Source of the DNA: Pseudomonas sp. stari2
GTDB taxonomy: Bacteria; Pseudomonadota; Gammaproteobacteria; Pseudomonadales; Pseudomonadaceae
DNA: 64,000 nucleotides
Assembly: GCF_040760005.1 (NCBI RefSeq)
Contig: NZ_CP099760.1
Location: 2,971,501 to 3,035,500, forward strand
Direction of reading: 5' to 3'
Shown: positions 50,409 to 63,000 of the stretch, one piece after another
How the letters are laid out: every line of letters starts with the position of its first letter
Numbering within the stretch: position 1 is the first letter of the stretch
The notes under the pieces: generated by a model
Database searches by the model: none
Told to the model about the DNA's origin: nothing
The model's input: the letters and a program-made list of their open reading frames with translations, nothing else
Position numbers and translations under genes: made by a program

Positions 50409-52756
50409 AGGGGTCAGGGTCCAAACGCATGGCGTTGCCGATGCTGTTGATGGCATTGAGCGCGTGCAGTAACACCACACCATCGAATCAACCGCCGCTG
50501 CTGGTGGACAGCGAACTCGGCCGGCCGCTGGCCAACACCCAGCGCAGTGGCGACGCGGTGCTCGACCGCGAGCGCGCGCAGGCTCAGGCAAGACCGGCGC
50601 CGAAGCAATTGCACAACATCACCGAGCGCGCCCGCAGTGGCGGTTCGGCGCGGGGCACGACGTTGCCGGCCAATCCGTTGGGCGATCAACCGGTGACGCT
50701 GAATTTTGTCGATGCGGATATTCAAGCGGTGGTGCGGGCGTTGTCGCGCTCCACCGGCCAGCAGTTTCTGGTGGATCCTCGGGTCAAGGGCAACCTGACG
50801 CTGGTGTCTGAAGGCCAGGTGCCGGCGCATCAGGCTTATGACATGTTGCTGGCGGCACTGCGCATGCAGGGCTTCAGCGTGGTGGACGTGGGCGGCGTGG
50901 CGCAGGTGGTGCCGGAGGCTGACGCCAAACTGCTCGGCGGACCGATCTACAGCGCTGACAAACCGGCCGGCAACGGCATGCTCACCCGCACGTTCCGCCT
51001 GCAATACGAGAACGCGGTGAACCTGATCCCGGTGCTGCGCCCGATCGTGTCACCGAACAACCCGATCAACGCCTATCCGGGCAACAACACCATCGTCGTC
51101 ACTGACTACGCCGAGAACCTCACGCGGGTCGCGCAACTGATTCAAGGCATCGACACGCCGAGCGCCATCGACACCGACGTGGTGCAGATCCAGAACGGCA
51201 TCGCTGCCGATATCGCGCCGATGGTCGCCGACCTGCTCGACGCACCGGGCAACGATCCAACCCAGAAGATCGCGGTGATCGGCGACCCGCGCTCCAACAC
51301 CATCATCATCCGCGCCGGCAGCCCCGAGCGCACGGAGCTGGCGCGCAACCTGATCTACAAACTCGACAACGCCCAGAGCAACCCGAGCAACTTGCACGTG
51401 GTGTATCTGCGCAACGCTCAGGCCGGCAAACTGGCCCAGGCCCTGCGCGGTTTGTTGACCGGCGAGAGCGACAGCGGCACCAGCGACAGTGCGCGTTCGG
51501 TGCTCAGTGCGATGGGCAGTTCCACCAACTCGAATGGTGGGCAGAACAGCCAGAGCAGCACGCAAACCAACGGCTCCACTTCGACCACCAACAACGGCAG
51601 CACCGGCGGCAGTTACGCCCAGGGCAGCAGCGCCACCAGCGGTAGCGGCAATGCGCCAAGCAGCGAACAGAACGTCGCCTTCAGCGCCGGCGGCGTGACC
51701 ATTCAGGCGGACGCGACCACCAACACCTTGCTGATTTCCGCGCCGGAACCGCTGTACCGCAACCTGCGTGAAGTCATCGATTTGCTCGACCAGCGCCGCG
51801 CGCAAGTGGTGATCGAAAGCCTGATCGTCGAAGTCGGCGAGGACGATGCCAGCGAATTCGGCGTGCAATGGCAGACCGGCAATCTGGCCGGCAACGGCGT
51901 GATCGGCGGCGCCAACCTTGGCGGTTCGGGGATCAACGTCAACGGCAAGACCAGTGTCGACGTGCTGCCCAAAGGCCTGAACCTCGGTTACGTCAACGGC
52001 ACCGTCGACATCCCCGGCATCGGCAAGATTCTCGACCTGAAAGTGCTGGCCCGGGCGCTGAAGAGCAAGGGTGGCACCAACGTGCTGTCGACGCCGAACC
52101 TGCTGACTCTGGACAACGAAGCGGCGAGCATTTTTGTCGGCCAGACCATCCCGTTTGTCAGTGGCAGTTATGTCACCGGCGGCGGGGGCACCAGCAACAA
52201 CCCGTTCCAGACCGTGACCCGCGAAGAGGTCGGCTTGAAGCTCAACGTGCGGCCGCAGATATCCGAGGGCGGCACGGTGAAGCTCGACATCTATCAGGAA
52301 GTCAGCAGCATCGACGAGCGCGCTTCGGCGGCTTCGACGTCGGCGGGGATCGTCACCAGCAAACGTGCGATCGACACCAGCATCCTGCTCGACGACGGGC
52401 AGATCATGGTGCTCGGCGGTCTGCTGCAGGATGGCTACAGTCAGAGCAACGACGCGGTGCCATGGCTGGGCAGCATTCCCGGGATCGGCGCGCTGTTTCG
52501 CAATGAGCGCCGCTCGATCACCAAGACCAACCTGATGGTGTTCCTACGCCCGTACATCATTCGCGACAGCGCGGCGGGGCGCAGCATCACCCTCAACCGC
52601 TACGACTTCATGCGCCGCGCTCAGGGCGGTCTGCAACCGGAACGCAGCTGGGCGATGCCGGACATGCAGGCGCCGCAGTTGCCGACCGCTGCGCAGGGCG
52701 TGCCGGCACCGGTGTCCGGCCCGCGCGCGACCATCAAAGCGGTGCCGCTGCAATGA
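50405..52756 (+). CDS. hxcQ: Type II secretion secretin, GspD type, lipidated
   Basis: 783 residues. The signal ends in a lipobox ([15 protein letters not shown]), so the secretin is itself a lipoprotein; the HxcQ secretin of P. aeruginosa is known as a self-piloting liposecretin. N0-N3 domains follow ([40 protein letters not shown]), with a Ser/Gly/Asn/Thr-rich linker at about residues 365-420 in N3. The secretin channel follows ([40 protein letters not shown]). It forms the outer-membrane pore. Confidence 0.93.
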   Translation: MKGSGSKRMALPMLLMALSACSNTTPSNQPPLLVDSELGRPLANTQRSGDAVLDRERAQAQARPAPKQLHNITERARSGGSARGTTLPANPLGDQPVTLNFVDADIQAVVRALSRSTGQQFLVDPRVKGNLTLVSEGQVPAHQAYDMLLAALRMQGFSVVDVGGVAQVVPEADAKLLGGPIYSADKPAGNGMLTRTFRLQYENAVNLIPVLRPIVSPNNPINAYPGNNTIVVTDYAENLTRVAQLIQGIDTPSAIDTDVVQIQNGIAADIAPMVADLLDAPGNDPTQKIAVIGDPRSNTIIIRAGSPERTELARNLIYKLDNAQSNPSNLHVVYLRNAQAGKLAQALRGLLTGESDSGTSDSARSVLSAMGSSTNSNGGQNSQSSTQTNGSTSTTNNGSTGGSYAQGSSATSGSGNAPSSEQNVAFSAGGVTIQADATTNTLLISAPEPLYRNLREVIDLLDQRRAQVVIESLIVEVGEDDASEFGVQWQTGNLAGNGVIGGANLGGSGINVNGKTSVDVLPKGLNLGYVNGTVDIPGIGKILDLKVLARALKSKGGTNVLSTPNLLTLDNEAASIFVGQTIPFVSGSYVTGGGGTSNNPFQTVTREEVGLKLNVRPQISEGGTVKLDIYQEVSSIDERASAASTSAGIVTSKRAIDTSILLDDGQIMVLGGLLQDGYSQSNDAVPWLGSIPGIGALFRNERRSITKTNLMVFLRPYIIRDSAAGRSITLNRYDFMRRAQGGLQPERSWAMPDMQAPQLPTAAQGVPAPVSGPRATIKAVPLQ

Positions 52757-54159
52757 GCGCATTGCCTTACGCCTGGGCCAAGGCGCAGCGGATCCTGCTG
52801 CGCGACGGCGTGCTGACGGTGTGCCCGTCGACGCCGGGCTGGTCGATCAGCGAGGTGCGCCGGCAGTTCGGTGCGGCCAGGCTTGAGCGGGTGCGCGATG
52901 ACGAACTCGACGGCTTGCTCGCTGCTGCTTACGCCGATACCGGGAGCGCGGCGGCGGTGGTCGGTGCGGCGGAGAACGAAGTCGACCTCGACCGCCTGAT
53001 GCAGGACATGCCGGAAATCACCGACCTGCTCGACACTCAGGACGGCGCGCCGGTGATCCGCATGATCAACGCCTTGCTCACCCAGGCGGCGCGGGACGAG
53101 GCCAGCGACATTCACATCGAACCGTTCGAAACCCATTCGGTGGTGCGCTACCGGGTCGACGGCACCTTGCGCGACGTGGTCTCGCCGCGCAAAGCGTTGC
53201 ACGGTGCGCTGGTGTCGCGGATCAAGATCATGGCGCAGCTCGATATCGCCGAAAAACGCTTGCCGCAGGATGGCCGCATTGCGTTGCGCGTCGCGGGGCG
53301 GCCCATCGACATTCGTGTTTCCACCGTGCCCACCGGTCATGGCGAGCGGGTGGTGATGCGTCTGCTCGACAAACAAGCCGGGCGCCTGCATCTGGAAACC
53401 CTGGGCATGGACGCGCAGGTGCTGGCGAAACTCGATCACCTGATCCGCCAGCCCCACGGCATTGTGCTGGTCACCGGCCCGACTGGTAGCGGCAAGACGA
53501 CGAGTTTGTATGCGGCGCTGGCGCGGCTCGATGCGAGCACCAGCAACATCCTCACCGTGGAAGACCCGGTGGAGTACGACCTGCCGGGCATCAGCCAGAT
53601 TCAGGTCAACGCCAAGATCGACATGACCTTCGCCCTCGCGCTGCGGGCGATTCTGCGGCAAGACCCGGACATCATCATGATCGGCGAGATCCGCGATTTG
53701 GAAACCGCGCAGATCGCAGTGCAGGCTTCGCTGACTGGTCACCTGGTGCTGGCGACGTTGCACACCAACGACGCGGTGTCGGCGGTCAACCGTTTGATCG
53801 ACATGGGTGTCGAGCCGTTTCTGCTGGCCTCATCGATGCTCGGTGTTTTGGCCCAGCGTTTGGTGCGGCGCTTGTGCAATCAGTGCAAACAGGAAGACCC
53901 GGCGACGCCCGGCACCTGGCGTCCGGTCGGTTGTGCGGCGTGCAATCACACCGGTTACAGCGGTCGCACCGGAATTCATGAATTGTTCTGCATCGATGAC
54001 GACATCCGCACCCTGATTCACCAAGGGGCAGGGGAGCAGGCGTTGCGCGCGGCGGCGAGCAAGGCCGGGATGTTCAGCCTGCGCGAGGACGGCGAACGCT
54101 GGATTCGCAGCGGTGTCACAGCGCCGGAAGAAATCCTTCGCGTGACACGGGACGCCTGA
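52753..54159 (+). CDS. hxcR: Type II secretion ATPase, GspE type
   Basis: 468 residues. Walker [16 protein letters not shown], Asp box [14 protein letters not shown], Walker [17 protein letters not shown], His box [16 protein letters not shown]. Near the C-terminus are the four zinc cysteines CNQCKQ and CAAC. It powers pseudopilus assembly from the cytoplasm. Slightly shorter than typical GspE (about 500). It overlaps hxcQ by four bases and shares a base with hxcS. Confidence 0.94.
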   Translation: MSALPYAWAKAQRILLRDGVLTVCPSTPGWSISEVRRQFGAARLERVRDDELDGLLAAAYADTGSAAAVVGAAENEVDLDRLMQDMPEITDLLDTQDGAPVIRMINALLTQAARDEASDIHIEPFETHSVVRYRVDGTLRDVVSPRKALHGALVSRIKIMAQLDIAEKRLPQDGRIALRVAGRPIDIRVSTVPTGHGERVVMRLLDKQAGRLHLETLGMDAQVLAKLDHLIRQPHGIVLVTGPTGSGKTTSLYAALARLDASTSNILTVEDPVEYDLPGISQIQVNAKIDMTFALALRAILRQDPDIIMIGEIRDLETAQIAVQASLTGHLVLATLHTNDAVSAVNRLIDMGVEPFLLASSMLGVLAQRLVRRLCNQCKQEDPATPGTWRPVGCAACNHTGYSGRTGIHELFCIDDDIRTLIHQGAGEQALRAAASKAGMFSLREDGERWIRSGVTAPEEILRVTRDA

Positions 54160-55370
54160 TGAATCGCTATCGTTTTGAAGCCGCCGATGCCAGCGGCAAG
54201 ATCGAATCCGGGCATCTTGAAGCGGAGAGTCAGGGCGCCGCGTTTGGCGTGTTGCGCGGTCGTGGCTTGACGGCGTTGTCGGTGGAGAAGGAAAGCAATG
54301 TCTCCCAGCATGGCGGCGGTGGCTTGTTCAGCGCCAAGCTGTCGGACAACGATCTGGCCTGGGCCACGCGACAGCTATCGAGCTTGCTCGGTGCCAGTCT
54401 GCCACTGGAAGCGGCGCTGAGTGCCACGGTCGAACAAGCCGAGAAAAAACACATCGCTCACACCCTCAGCGCCGTACGCGCGGACGTGCGCAGCGGCATG
54501 CGCCTGGCCGAAGCACTGGCGGCGCGGCCACGGGATTTTCCGGAGATTTACCGGGCGCTGATTGCGGCGGGTGAGGAGTCAGGCGATCTGGCGCAGGTGA
54601 TGGAGCGGCTTGCGGATTACATCGAAGAACGCAACAACCTGCGCGGCAAGATTCTCACCGCGTTCATCTATCCGGGCGTGGTCGGGCTGGTGTCGATCGG
54701 CATTGTGATTTTCCTGTTGAGCTACGTGGTGCCGCAGGTGGTCAGCGCGTTTTCCCAGGCGCGGCAGGATCTGCCGGGGCTGACTTTGGCGATGCTCAAT
54801 GCCAGTGACTTCATCCGTGCCTGGGGCTGGTTGTGCGCCGGGATCATGGCCGGCGCGTTCTGGAGCTGGCGCCTGTATTTGCGCAACCCGGCGGCGCGCT
54901 TGAGTTGGCATCATCGGGTGCTGAAGTTGCCTCTGATCGGGCGGTTTGTGCTGGGGCTGAACACCGCACGGTTCGCCTCGACCCTGGCAATTCTCGGCGG
55001 CGCCGGGGTGCCTTTGTTAAGAGCATTGGAAGCGGCGCGGCAGACCTTGTCCAATGATCGCTTGAGCCTGAGCGTCAATGAGGCCACCGCCAAGGTGCGA
55101 GAGGGCGTCAATCTGGCGGCTGCGCTGAAAGTAGAGAACGTGTTTCCGCCGGTGCTGATTCACCTGATCGCCAGCGGCGAGAAAACCGGTGCGCTGCCGC
55201 CGATGCTGGAGCGTGCGGCGCAAACCCTGTCCCGCGATATCGAACGCCGGGCCATGGGCATGACTGCGTTGCTTGAGCCGCTGATGATCGTAGTGATGGG
55301 CGGGGTGGTGCTGGTGATCGTGATGGCGGTGTTGCTGCCGATCATCGAGATCAACCAACTCGTGCAGTAG
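54159..55370 (+). CDS. hxcS: Type II secretion inner-membrane platform protein, GspF type
   Basis: 403 residues with two GspF repeats (about residues 70-190 and 270-395): LSSLLGASLPLEAALSATVE with FPEIYRALIAAGEESGDLAQ, and LAILGGAGVPLLRALEAARQ with FPPVLIHLIASGEKTGALPP. Three membrane helices. The protein forms the platform core with GspC, L and M. It ends the secretion operon; about 350 bp then separate it from the DING-like gene. Confidence 0.93.
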   Translation: MNRYRFEAADASGKIESGHLEAESQGAAFGVLRGRGLTALSVEKESNVSQHGGGGLFSAKLSDNDLAWATRQLSSLLGASLPLEAALSATVEQAEKKHIAHTLSAVRADVRSGMRLAEALAARPRDFPEIYRALIAAGEESGDLAQVMERLADYIEERNNLRGKILTAFIYPGVVGLVSIGIVIFLLSYVVPQVVSAFSQARQDLPGLTLAMLNASDFIRAWGWLCAGIMAGAFWSWRLYLRNPAARLSWHHRVLKLPLIGRFVLGLNTARFASTLAILGGAGVPLLRALEAARQTLSNDRLSLSVNEATAKVREGVNLAAALKVENVFPPVLIHLIASGEKTGALPPMLERAAQTLSRDIERRAMGMTALLEPLMIVVMGGVVLVIVMAVLLPIIEINQLVQ

Positions 55371-55717
55371 TTTTTTCAACTTTTTTGCCGGCGCCCGGAT
55401 CTCACCCGAGCGCGAAAACCAGCATCCTCGGGTTCTCCTTTCTGTCATCTGCAACGGCCCTTCAAGGGCTGTGGCCGATTCCCTCGAAAAGCTTGCCTTA
55501 GACACTCCGTACACCCCCCCGGAACACCCGAGAATTACCTCGAAAATCACCTCGCACCTCCCGAGGTTTTTTCCTTTATCTGTCACCGGAAACTGCGAAT
55601 TTCTCAGTGCGACTTAACCACGGACCCCGCTTGCGAAGGTCAGCGGTGAGTCCTCCCAGTGTCATGCAAGCCTTCCGAAAACCTGTGTTCCCAACCTAGT
55701 TGAAAAGGAGATTCTTC
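55371..55717. other. 347-bp intergenic region before the DING-like gene
   Basis: No gene seen. It must carry the promoter of the DING-like gene and perhaps a VreI-type sigma site; I cannot assign -35/-10 boxes. Two CTGTCA(T/C) words (near 55442 and 55579) lack the second half-site of a Pho box. Confidence 0.4.
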
Positions 55718-56827
55718 ATGTTCAAGCGCACTCTGATCGCAGCTTCCCTGACCGTCGCTGCCCTGGCTTCCGCCCAGGCCATGGCTGCCAACGTAACCGG
55801 TGGTGGCGCGACTCTGCCTGCCGCTCTGTACAAAGGCTCTAGCAACAGCATCCTGCCAGCCAACTTCAGCTACCTGGGTACCGGTAGCGGCACCGGCAAG
55901 ACCGCTTTCCTGACCAACAACTCGGCACTGTTCAATACCACCGGTTCGGTCCACTTCGCCGGTAGCGACTCGATCCTCAGCGCTTCGGAAATCAGCACCT
56001 ACAACACCAACTTCGGCGCTTCGTACGGCCCGCTGATCCAACTGCCTTCGGTGGCCACTTCGGTTGCCATTCCGTACAAAAAATCCGGTCAGACCGCTCT
56101 GAACCTGACCAGCGCTCAGCTGTGCGACGTGTTCTCCGGCACTGCCAAGACCTGGGGTCAACTGCTGGGCAACTCCGATGCCACCCCGGTTCGTGTGGTT
56201 TATCGCACCACTTCCAGCGGCACCTCGGAAATCCTCACCCGTCACCTGAACAACGTCTGCTCGACCAAGTTCTCGGTCAACTCGACCTTCGCCAACTCGC
56301 TGCTGCCAGCCGGCACCACATTGCCATCGAGCTTCGTCGGTGTTGCCAACACTGCTGACGTCGCTGTTGCGGTGAACGCGGTTGACGGTTCCATCGGTTA
56401 TGTCGGTCCGGACGGCGTGAACGCCAGCAGCAACGCCGTGGTGTCCCGCGTCAACGGCGTGCAGCCGACCCCGGCCAACGTGACTACCGCGCTGTCTTCG
56501 GTTGCACTGCCAACCACTCCGTCGAACCCTGCCCAGTGGGCACCGGTTGTCGCCAACCCATCCAGCGGTTACCCGATCGCTGCCTACACCAACCTGATCT
56601 TCGGCCAGTGCTACAAGGATGCAACCGTGGCCGCTGACATCAAATCCTTCCTGACCACTCACTACAGCGTGCCGGGCAACGCTGCAGCGACCATCAACCA
56701 CGGCTTCAGCGTTGTTCCGACCAACTGGAAAAACGCCGTCACCGCCAACTTCATCACCAACACCAGCGGCAACAACCTGGACATCAACAACGCCAGCGTG
56801 TGCAACGCTATCGGTCGTCCTTTGTAA
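55718..56827 (+). CDS. DING/PstS-like exported phosphate-binding protein
   Basis: 369 residues from the ATG preceded by AAGGAG. Sec signal (MFKRTLIAASLTVAALASAQ, cleavage after AMA). The mature start ANVTGGGATLPAALYKGSSN matches the DING family, where the usual start is DINGGGATLP, so the second word is altered here. Also YLGTGSGTGKTAFLTNNSAL, FAGSDSILSASE and VVYRTTSSGTSEILTRHL, the phosphate-pocket type motifs. In P. aeruginosa the protein at this place (LapA/PA0688 as I recall) is a Hxc substrate. Probable role is phosphate scavenging or phosphatase activity after secretion. Confidence 0.88.
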   Translation: MFKRTLIAASLTVAALASAQAMAANVTGGGATLPAALYKGSSNSILPANFSYLGTGSGTGKTAFLTNNSALFNTTGSVHFAGSDSILSASEISTYNTNFGASYGPLIQLPSVATSVAIPYKKSGQTALNLTSAQLCDVFSGTAKTWGQLLGNSDATPVRVVYRTTSSGTSEILTRHLNNVCSTKFSVNSTFANSLLPAGTTLPSSFVGVANTADVAVAVNAVDGSIGYVGPDGVNASSNAVVSRVNGVQPTPANVTTALSSVALPTTPSNPAQWAPVVANPSSGYPIAAYTNLIFGQCYKDATVAADIKSFLTTHYSVPGNAAATINHGFSVVPTNWKNAVTANFITNTSGNNLDINNASVCNAIGRPL

Positions 56828-56851
56828 GCTTCGCGTTAATCCGCAACACGA

Positions 56852-56881
56852 ATGGCAGCCCTTCGGGCTGCCATTTTTTTT
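56852..56881 (+). terminator. Rho-independent terminator
   Basis: ATGGCAGCCCTTCGGGCTGCCAT followed by a run of T, directly after the DING-like gene. Confidence 0.92.
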
Positions 56882-57024
56882 GCTCGTCACGGATGGCCGG
56901 GGCGGGCAGTTACACCTCATTCATGAAGTTTGTGTGACATCGGTTCGGTCGCGTCCCTCGCCAACCGCCTATGTCGTAACAGCAGGTTGTCGCCGACCTG
57001 CGGCAATCAAAAGGACTCGTAGTG

Positions 57025-60000
57025 ATGCTTGCTCGCCCATCCCGTCGCCGTACCCGCGTTCAGTCGTTAAAACGTGATGCCATAGACCCGGCGCTGTGGC
57101 TGCTCAAGCCATTGGCCCAGGCCGTGGCGTTGTGTCTGGTGGCGGGCGGTGCGCAGGCGCAGACGGCGTTCAGTTCGAACTGGTTCGCCGCCAAGGGCGC
57201 TGCGCAGCAAGCGGCGGCAGCCCGCCCGAGCAGCGGTGGTTTGCCGGGCATGACCCCGCCACTGGCGCAGCAGCAACGGGCCAATCAACAGCTACAGCGT
57301 TCGATACAGACCTTGAACAACACGGTTGCGGCGATTGCTGCGCAACAGGCTGCGCAGGCGGCCGGGCGCGCAGCGGCGCTGGGTTCGGTGCAGGTGGTGC
57401 CGGACGGTCTGGGCGCCGGCGGTCTGCAGGTCGATAACAGCCTCGCGCAAGGCTGGCAGAACGCCAAAGGCCCGCAGCAGACCCAGGCCGACGGCAAGAC
57501 CAACGTGCGCATCGAGCAGACCGCCGACAAGGCGATTCTCAATTGGGAAACCTTCAACGTCGGGCGCAACACCACTGTGGAATTCGCCCAGCAGGCCAAT
57601 TGGGCAGTGCTCAACCGGGTCAACGATCCGGCCGCTCGCCCGAGCCAGATCCAGGGTCAGATCAAGGGCGCCGGCACGGTGATGCTGATCAACCGCAACG
57701 GCATCGTGTTCAGCGGCAGCAGCCAGGTCAACGTGCGCAACCTGGTGGCCGCCGCGGCGAACATCACCGACATTCAGTTCCGTGACCGGGGCCTGTATTT
57801 CGACAGCAGTGGCAGCCAGCCGACCTTCACCGACGCTGCCGGCAAGGTACTGGTCGAGCGCGGCGCATCGATCCAGACCGCCGGCCCCGCGACGTCCACC
57901 GATGCCGGCGGCTACGCACTGTTGCTCGGCAGCGAAGTGCAGAACGACGGCAGCATCAGCACCGCCAAGGGCCAGACCGTGCTCGGTGCCGGTGACCGCT
58001 TCTACATCCGCAAAGGCTCGGGCACCGAGGGCAACGGCTTTTCCACGACCTTCGGCAGCGAAGTGATTCCCGGCTTCAACAACGGCAGCAGTGCCGGCAA
58101 GGTCAGCAACAACGGCTTGATCCAGGCCGCCACCGGCGACATCACCCTGACCGGCCACGAAGTCGTGCAGAACGGCGTGCTGCTGGCCAGTACTTCGGTG
58201 GCCACGCGTGGCACCATTCACCTGCTCAACCCGGCGACCGATACCAGCGGCAGTGTCACGCTGGGACAGGGCAGTGCCACGGCGATCATGCTCGACAGCA
58301 GTGATCTGACCGCACTCGACAGCCAGCAAAAAGCCGCGCTGACCGGCGTCAGCCCCAACAACAAGGTGCGCAGCGACCAGTCGCGCATCGAGATTCAGAG
58401 CGGCGGCAGTGTCGAGTTCCAGAATGGCTCGATCACCCTCGCCACCGGCGGCCAGGTGGCCGTGGCGGCAGGGCGGCGCAGTCTGGTGCGCGACGGGGCG
58501 CTGATCGATGTGTCCGGGGCCATCGGCGTGAAAGTCGCGATGGAAGCCAACAACATCAAAATCAACGTCCAGGGCAATGAGCAGCGCGACGCGTCGGTCA
58601 ACCGCGAAAAAGGCGCGCTCAACAGCAATGACGTGTGGGTCGATGTGCGTGAGCTGGTGTATGTGCCGGCGGGCACCAACGGCTATGCGACGGATCGCTG
58701 GTACACCGCCGGTGGCTTGCTTGAGGTCGGTGGCTATCTTGGCACTCAGGGCCACAGCATCGGCGAATGGATGGCCCAGGGGGGCGCGGTGAGTTTTGCC
58801 GGCAACGATGTGGTCACCGAGAAAGGCTCGTTGATCAATCTGTCTGGCGGCACGCTCGATGTGCAGAGCGGCGAGATCCGCCAGAGCTGGCTGCGTGGCG
58901 CCGACGGGCGCCTGTACGAAGTCTCGCGGGCACCGGGGGACATGCTCTACAGCGGACTGTACAAAGGTTATGAGGACAGCAGCGAACGCTGGGGCCAGAC
59001 CCGCTATTACTACAGCTCGTTGATTGCCCCGCGATCGCGCCAGGAGTCCGGCTATACCGTGGGTCGCGATGCCGGGCAACTGGTGATCGGCACGACCAAT
59101 GCCGTGCTCGACGGGCAGTTGCTCGGCGAGGTGTATCAGGGGGAGCGTCAGCCCCAGGCGCCGCGCGCGCCGCTGGATGGTTATGTACAGAGCCAGACCG
59201 CGCTGGCGCGTCGGGCACAACTGATCGTCGGCAGCTATGACCCCGCCTATGTGGCGGCAGCCGGCGGCTTGCTGTACGGGCTGAATCCTTTGCTCGATCA
59301 GGTGCAGATCGGTGGCGAACCGATGCTCGCGGGCGCTGACCGGGATCTGCTGACGGCAGTCTCCGACGCGCGCAAGGGAAAACTGTTCCTCGACGCCGGG
59401 CAGCTCAACGGCTTCAGGCTCGGGGCGTTGAAGGTCGCGGCCAAGGATCGCATTACCCTGGATGCCGCGTTGCAGGTCGATGCCGGTGGCGAGATCACCC
59501 TGTACGGGCCGGATGTCCAGGTCAATGCCGACCTGAGTGCCCGTGGCGGCAGTATCCGTCTGGGCAACGTGCTCAATCAGTTGCAGACCAGCAGCGTCAC
59601 CGACACCCGAATCACCCCGGTCGCTGGCAATCCGGAACGGGTCACTGTGGCCCAGGGCGTGCAACTCGATACTCGCGGGCTGTGGACCAATCAACGCACC
59701 AACCCCGACGACGCGGCCAGTCTGGCCTGGCTGGACGGAGGGTCGATTTCGATCCGCAGCAGCGGCGATATCAATATCCAGAGCGACAGCCTGCTCGATG
59801 TATCTTCCGGCGCGGCGATACTGGCCAACGGCAAGACCCGTGGCGCCAAGGGTGGCAATGTCACGCTGGAATCGGCAGCCAACAGTGCCGCCGGCACTTC
59901 GCAACTCACCTTGGATGGCGAGCTGCGCGGTTACGGCGTGACGGGCGGCGGTACGTTGTTGGTGCAAGCCAACAAGGTGATGATTGGCGCGGCTGACGAA

Positions 60001-63000
60001 GCGCGGGCGAAATCGACGCTGCAACTGGCGCCGAGCCTTTTCAGCAAAGGTTTTTCGGCCTACAGCGTGATTGGCTTGAACGGCCTCGAAGTGGCCCGTG
60101 AAACGCAGATTAATGTGACCACGCCGGTCTACCGTTTTACCGACGATGCCGCGAACCAGGTCAGTGGCGGCGATCCGCGCACGGCGCTGGAGTTATGGAC
60201 ACCGACGTTATTCCAAGAGAGCCCGACCAAAGCGCTGTTGACCCAACGTGCTGGCGCCAGCCTGTCGCTGCAGGCCGGTCCGAGCCTCGTGGGGCTGATC
60301 GACCCGCGCAACGCCACACTGACCCTCGGCACGGGTTCACGCCTGAGCGTCGATCCTGGGCAACGCATCAACCTGCGCGGGGCGGGGCAGATCACCGTCG
60401 ACGGTGCGCTGCAGGCCTGGGGCGGCACGATTGATATCCGCCAGCAGCAGTTCGGCAGCATTGACCCGGCTCAGAGCCAGCAGGAAGCGCCGACGCAGGC
60501 GCACAACCGGTCAATCTGGATCGGTGAACACGCGGTGCTCGATGTGGCGGGGCGCGCCGCCACGGCGGTCGATGCCTTGGGAAGGGTGTATGGCCAAGTC
60601 GGCAAGGGCGGCAGCATCATCATTGGCGGTGAAATCGATTCGAAGAAAGCCACGGCAACTTCGGCCGACGCTTATGTGATCGTGCGCCAGGGCGCGCGGC
60701 TTGACGCTTCGGGCACCCAGGCGGTGCTGGACATTGCCGGGCAGGGCCCGACCACGGTTGCCACCGACGGCGGGCGTATTTCCCTGAGTTCCTACAACGG
60801 CCTGTTCATCGACGGCGACCTGCGTGCCGCAGCCGGTGGTGCCGGCGCTGGCGGCGGGCGGCTGGACATCGCCCTGGAAACGCCGCTGTACCGCCTCAAC
60901 ACCGCCAGCAACGAGGTCCGTCGACCCCGGGAAATCATCATCGGCCAGGGTGTCGGCAAGACCACCCTGGCGGCCGACCTTGAGCCAGGCGAAGCCGCGC
61001 CCATGCTGACTTACGGCAGTGCCCGGCTGAGCGCCGATGCCTTGATGGCCGGCGGCTTCGATCATCTGGGGCTGCTGAGCAATGGCCTGGTTTCGTTCGA
61101 TGGCGACGTCAACCTGCATTTGAATCAGAGCCTGAGCCTGTATGCCGGCGCGATTTCCCTGGCCGAAGGTTCGAGCGGTAATGCACGGATCAATCTGTCT
61201 GCGCCTTACCTGCGGTTGCTGGGGCCGGGCGCGTATTACGACTCCAGCGCCTTTATCCGGCCTCGGGTCATGCACGCGCCGACGCCCGATATCTCGGCGG
61301 CGCAGTTCACCGCCAGCGCCAACCTGCTGGATATCGGTAACAGCCTGTCGTTCGGCACCAAGGGCAATATCCTGCAACTCAATGCGCCGGCCCTTGAGGT
61401 CGGTCGCCGCAGCTTCGCCGACGTCACACTGGCCAGTCAGGGCGACCTGCGGTTTATCGGCTCTACCACGCAAACCTATGCCGACCTGTGGACGGCGGGT
61501 GACTTGAATCTTGGCGCCGCGCAGATTTATCCAGTGAGCGGGATCCACGCCCGGGTGCGCGCCGGCTTCCAGCAGCAGACCGATCCTGGCGACGGCACTT
61601 TGCGCATTTTCGCTCAGGGCGGCACGCCGACGGCATTGCCTTACTCGGTGTTCGGCGAGTTGATCCTCGCCGCCAGCCACATTGAGCAAGGCGGGGTGGT
61701 GCGGGCACCGCTCGGCCTGATCACTCTGGGTGAGAGCAGCAAGTCGGTGCAGACCCGCGAGGTTGCGTTGTTGCCCGGCAGTCTCACGTCAGTCAGCGCC
61801 GCCGGACTGGTCATGCCTTACGGCGGCACGACTGACGGCATCGACTACCGCTATAACGGCAGTCCGGTGCTGTTGAGGGGCATCGTCGGCGCCACGACCG
61901 GGGTGGCCGTGCAGTCGCAGTATCTGGATGTCGCGCAAGGCGCGGTGATTGACCTGTCGGGCGGGGGCGATCTGCGCGGCGCCGGTTTCGTCTCCGGGCG
62001 TGGCGGCTCCACCGATGCCCGCTACAACCCGCTGGTGCGCAATGCCGCTGACGGCACGTTCAGCCTGCCGGGCCTGGCGAGCAATCCGGTCTACGCAATC
62101 TTGCCGGGCAATCAGAGTGTCTATGCCCCGTTGGTCGCCGAGGCTGGCGCGGTCGATCCGCGCATCGGTCAACAGGTCACGATCGGTGCGGGCGTGCCGG
62201 GTTTGCCAGCCGGCACCTATACCTTGCTGCCTTCGACGTTTGCCTTGCTGCCCGGGGCGTTCCGGGTCGAGGTCAACGGCCAGGCGGCGCCGGCGGCCAT
62301 GGGTGGCGCGCTGCAAATGCGCAATGGTTCATGGACCAGCAGCGGCCGGATGTCGATTGCCAATACCGGTGTGCGTGACAGTCTGCCGAGCACGCTGACA
62401 CTGACGTCAGCCGATGTACTGCGCCGCTATTCGCAATACAACGAAACCAGCTACAGCCAGTTCATCACCAGCGACGCGGTGCGGCGGGGAGTACCACGCG
62501 CACTGGCACCGATGGATGGCAAAACCCTCGAGCTGAACCTGCAGCATGGTGAAGAACATGCCATTGCCCTGGATTTCAACGGGCAGGTGCTGTTCAAGCC
62601 CGCCGAGGGCGGCGTGACGGGCACGGCCGTTGTGCGCGATCCGTCTTCGGGCATTCTCGAAGTGCTGGGCGCCGGCCATGAGCCGACGCCGGGTTTTCGT
62701 GGTGTCTCACTTTACGCCGACAGCCTCAATCGCCTGAATGCCGGACGTCTGGCCATCGGCGCTGCGCCGACCGTGGACTACGGCGCCGGCGGTAATATCG
62801 TGACCTTCACCAGCGGCGGCTCGGGCAACGACATCTTCTTGCGTGAGGGGGCGATCCTCTCGGCGCCGGAAGTGCTGCTGCGCACCCATAACATCGGTGG
62901 CGGCATCACCATCGAGGCGGGGGCAGGGATCAACACTCTGGGGCGCGGCGAGGTCTCGTTCGACTCCACCAACGGCTTTGTCTATCAGCCGGGACAGGCC

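Noticed and set aside
55436..55600. Pho box before the DING-like gene
   Set aside because: CTGTCAT near 55442 and CTGTCAC near 55579 are single half-sites without a second repeat at the required spacing.
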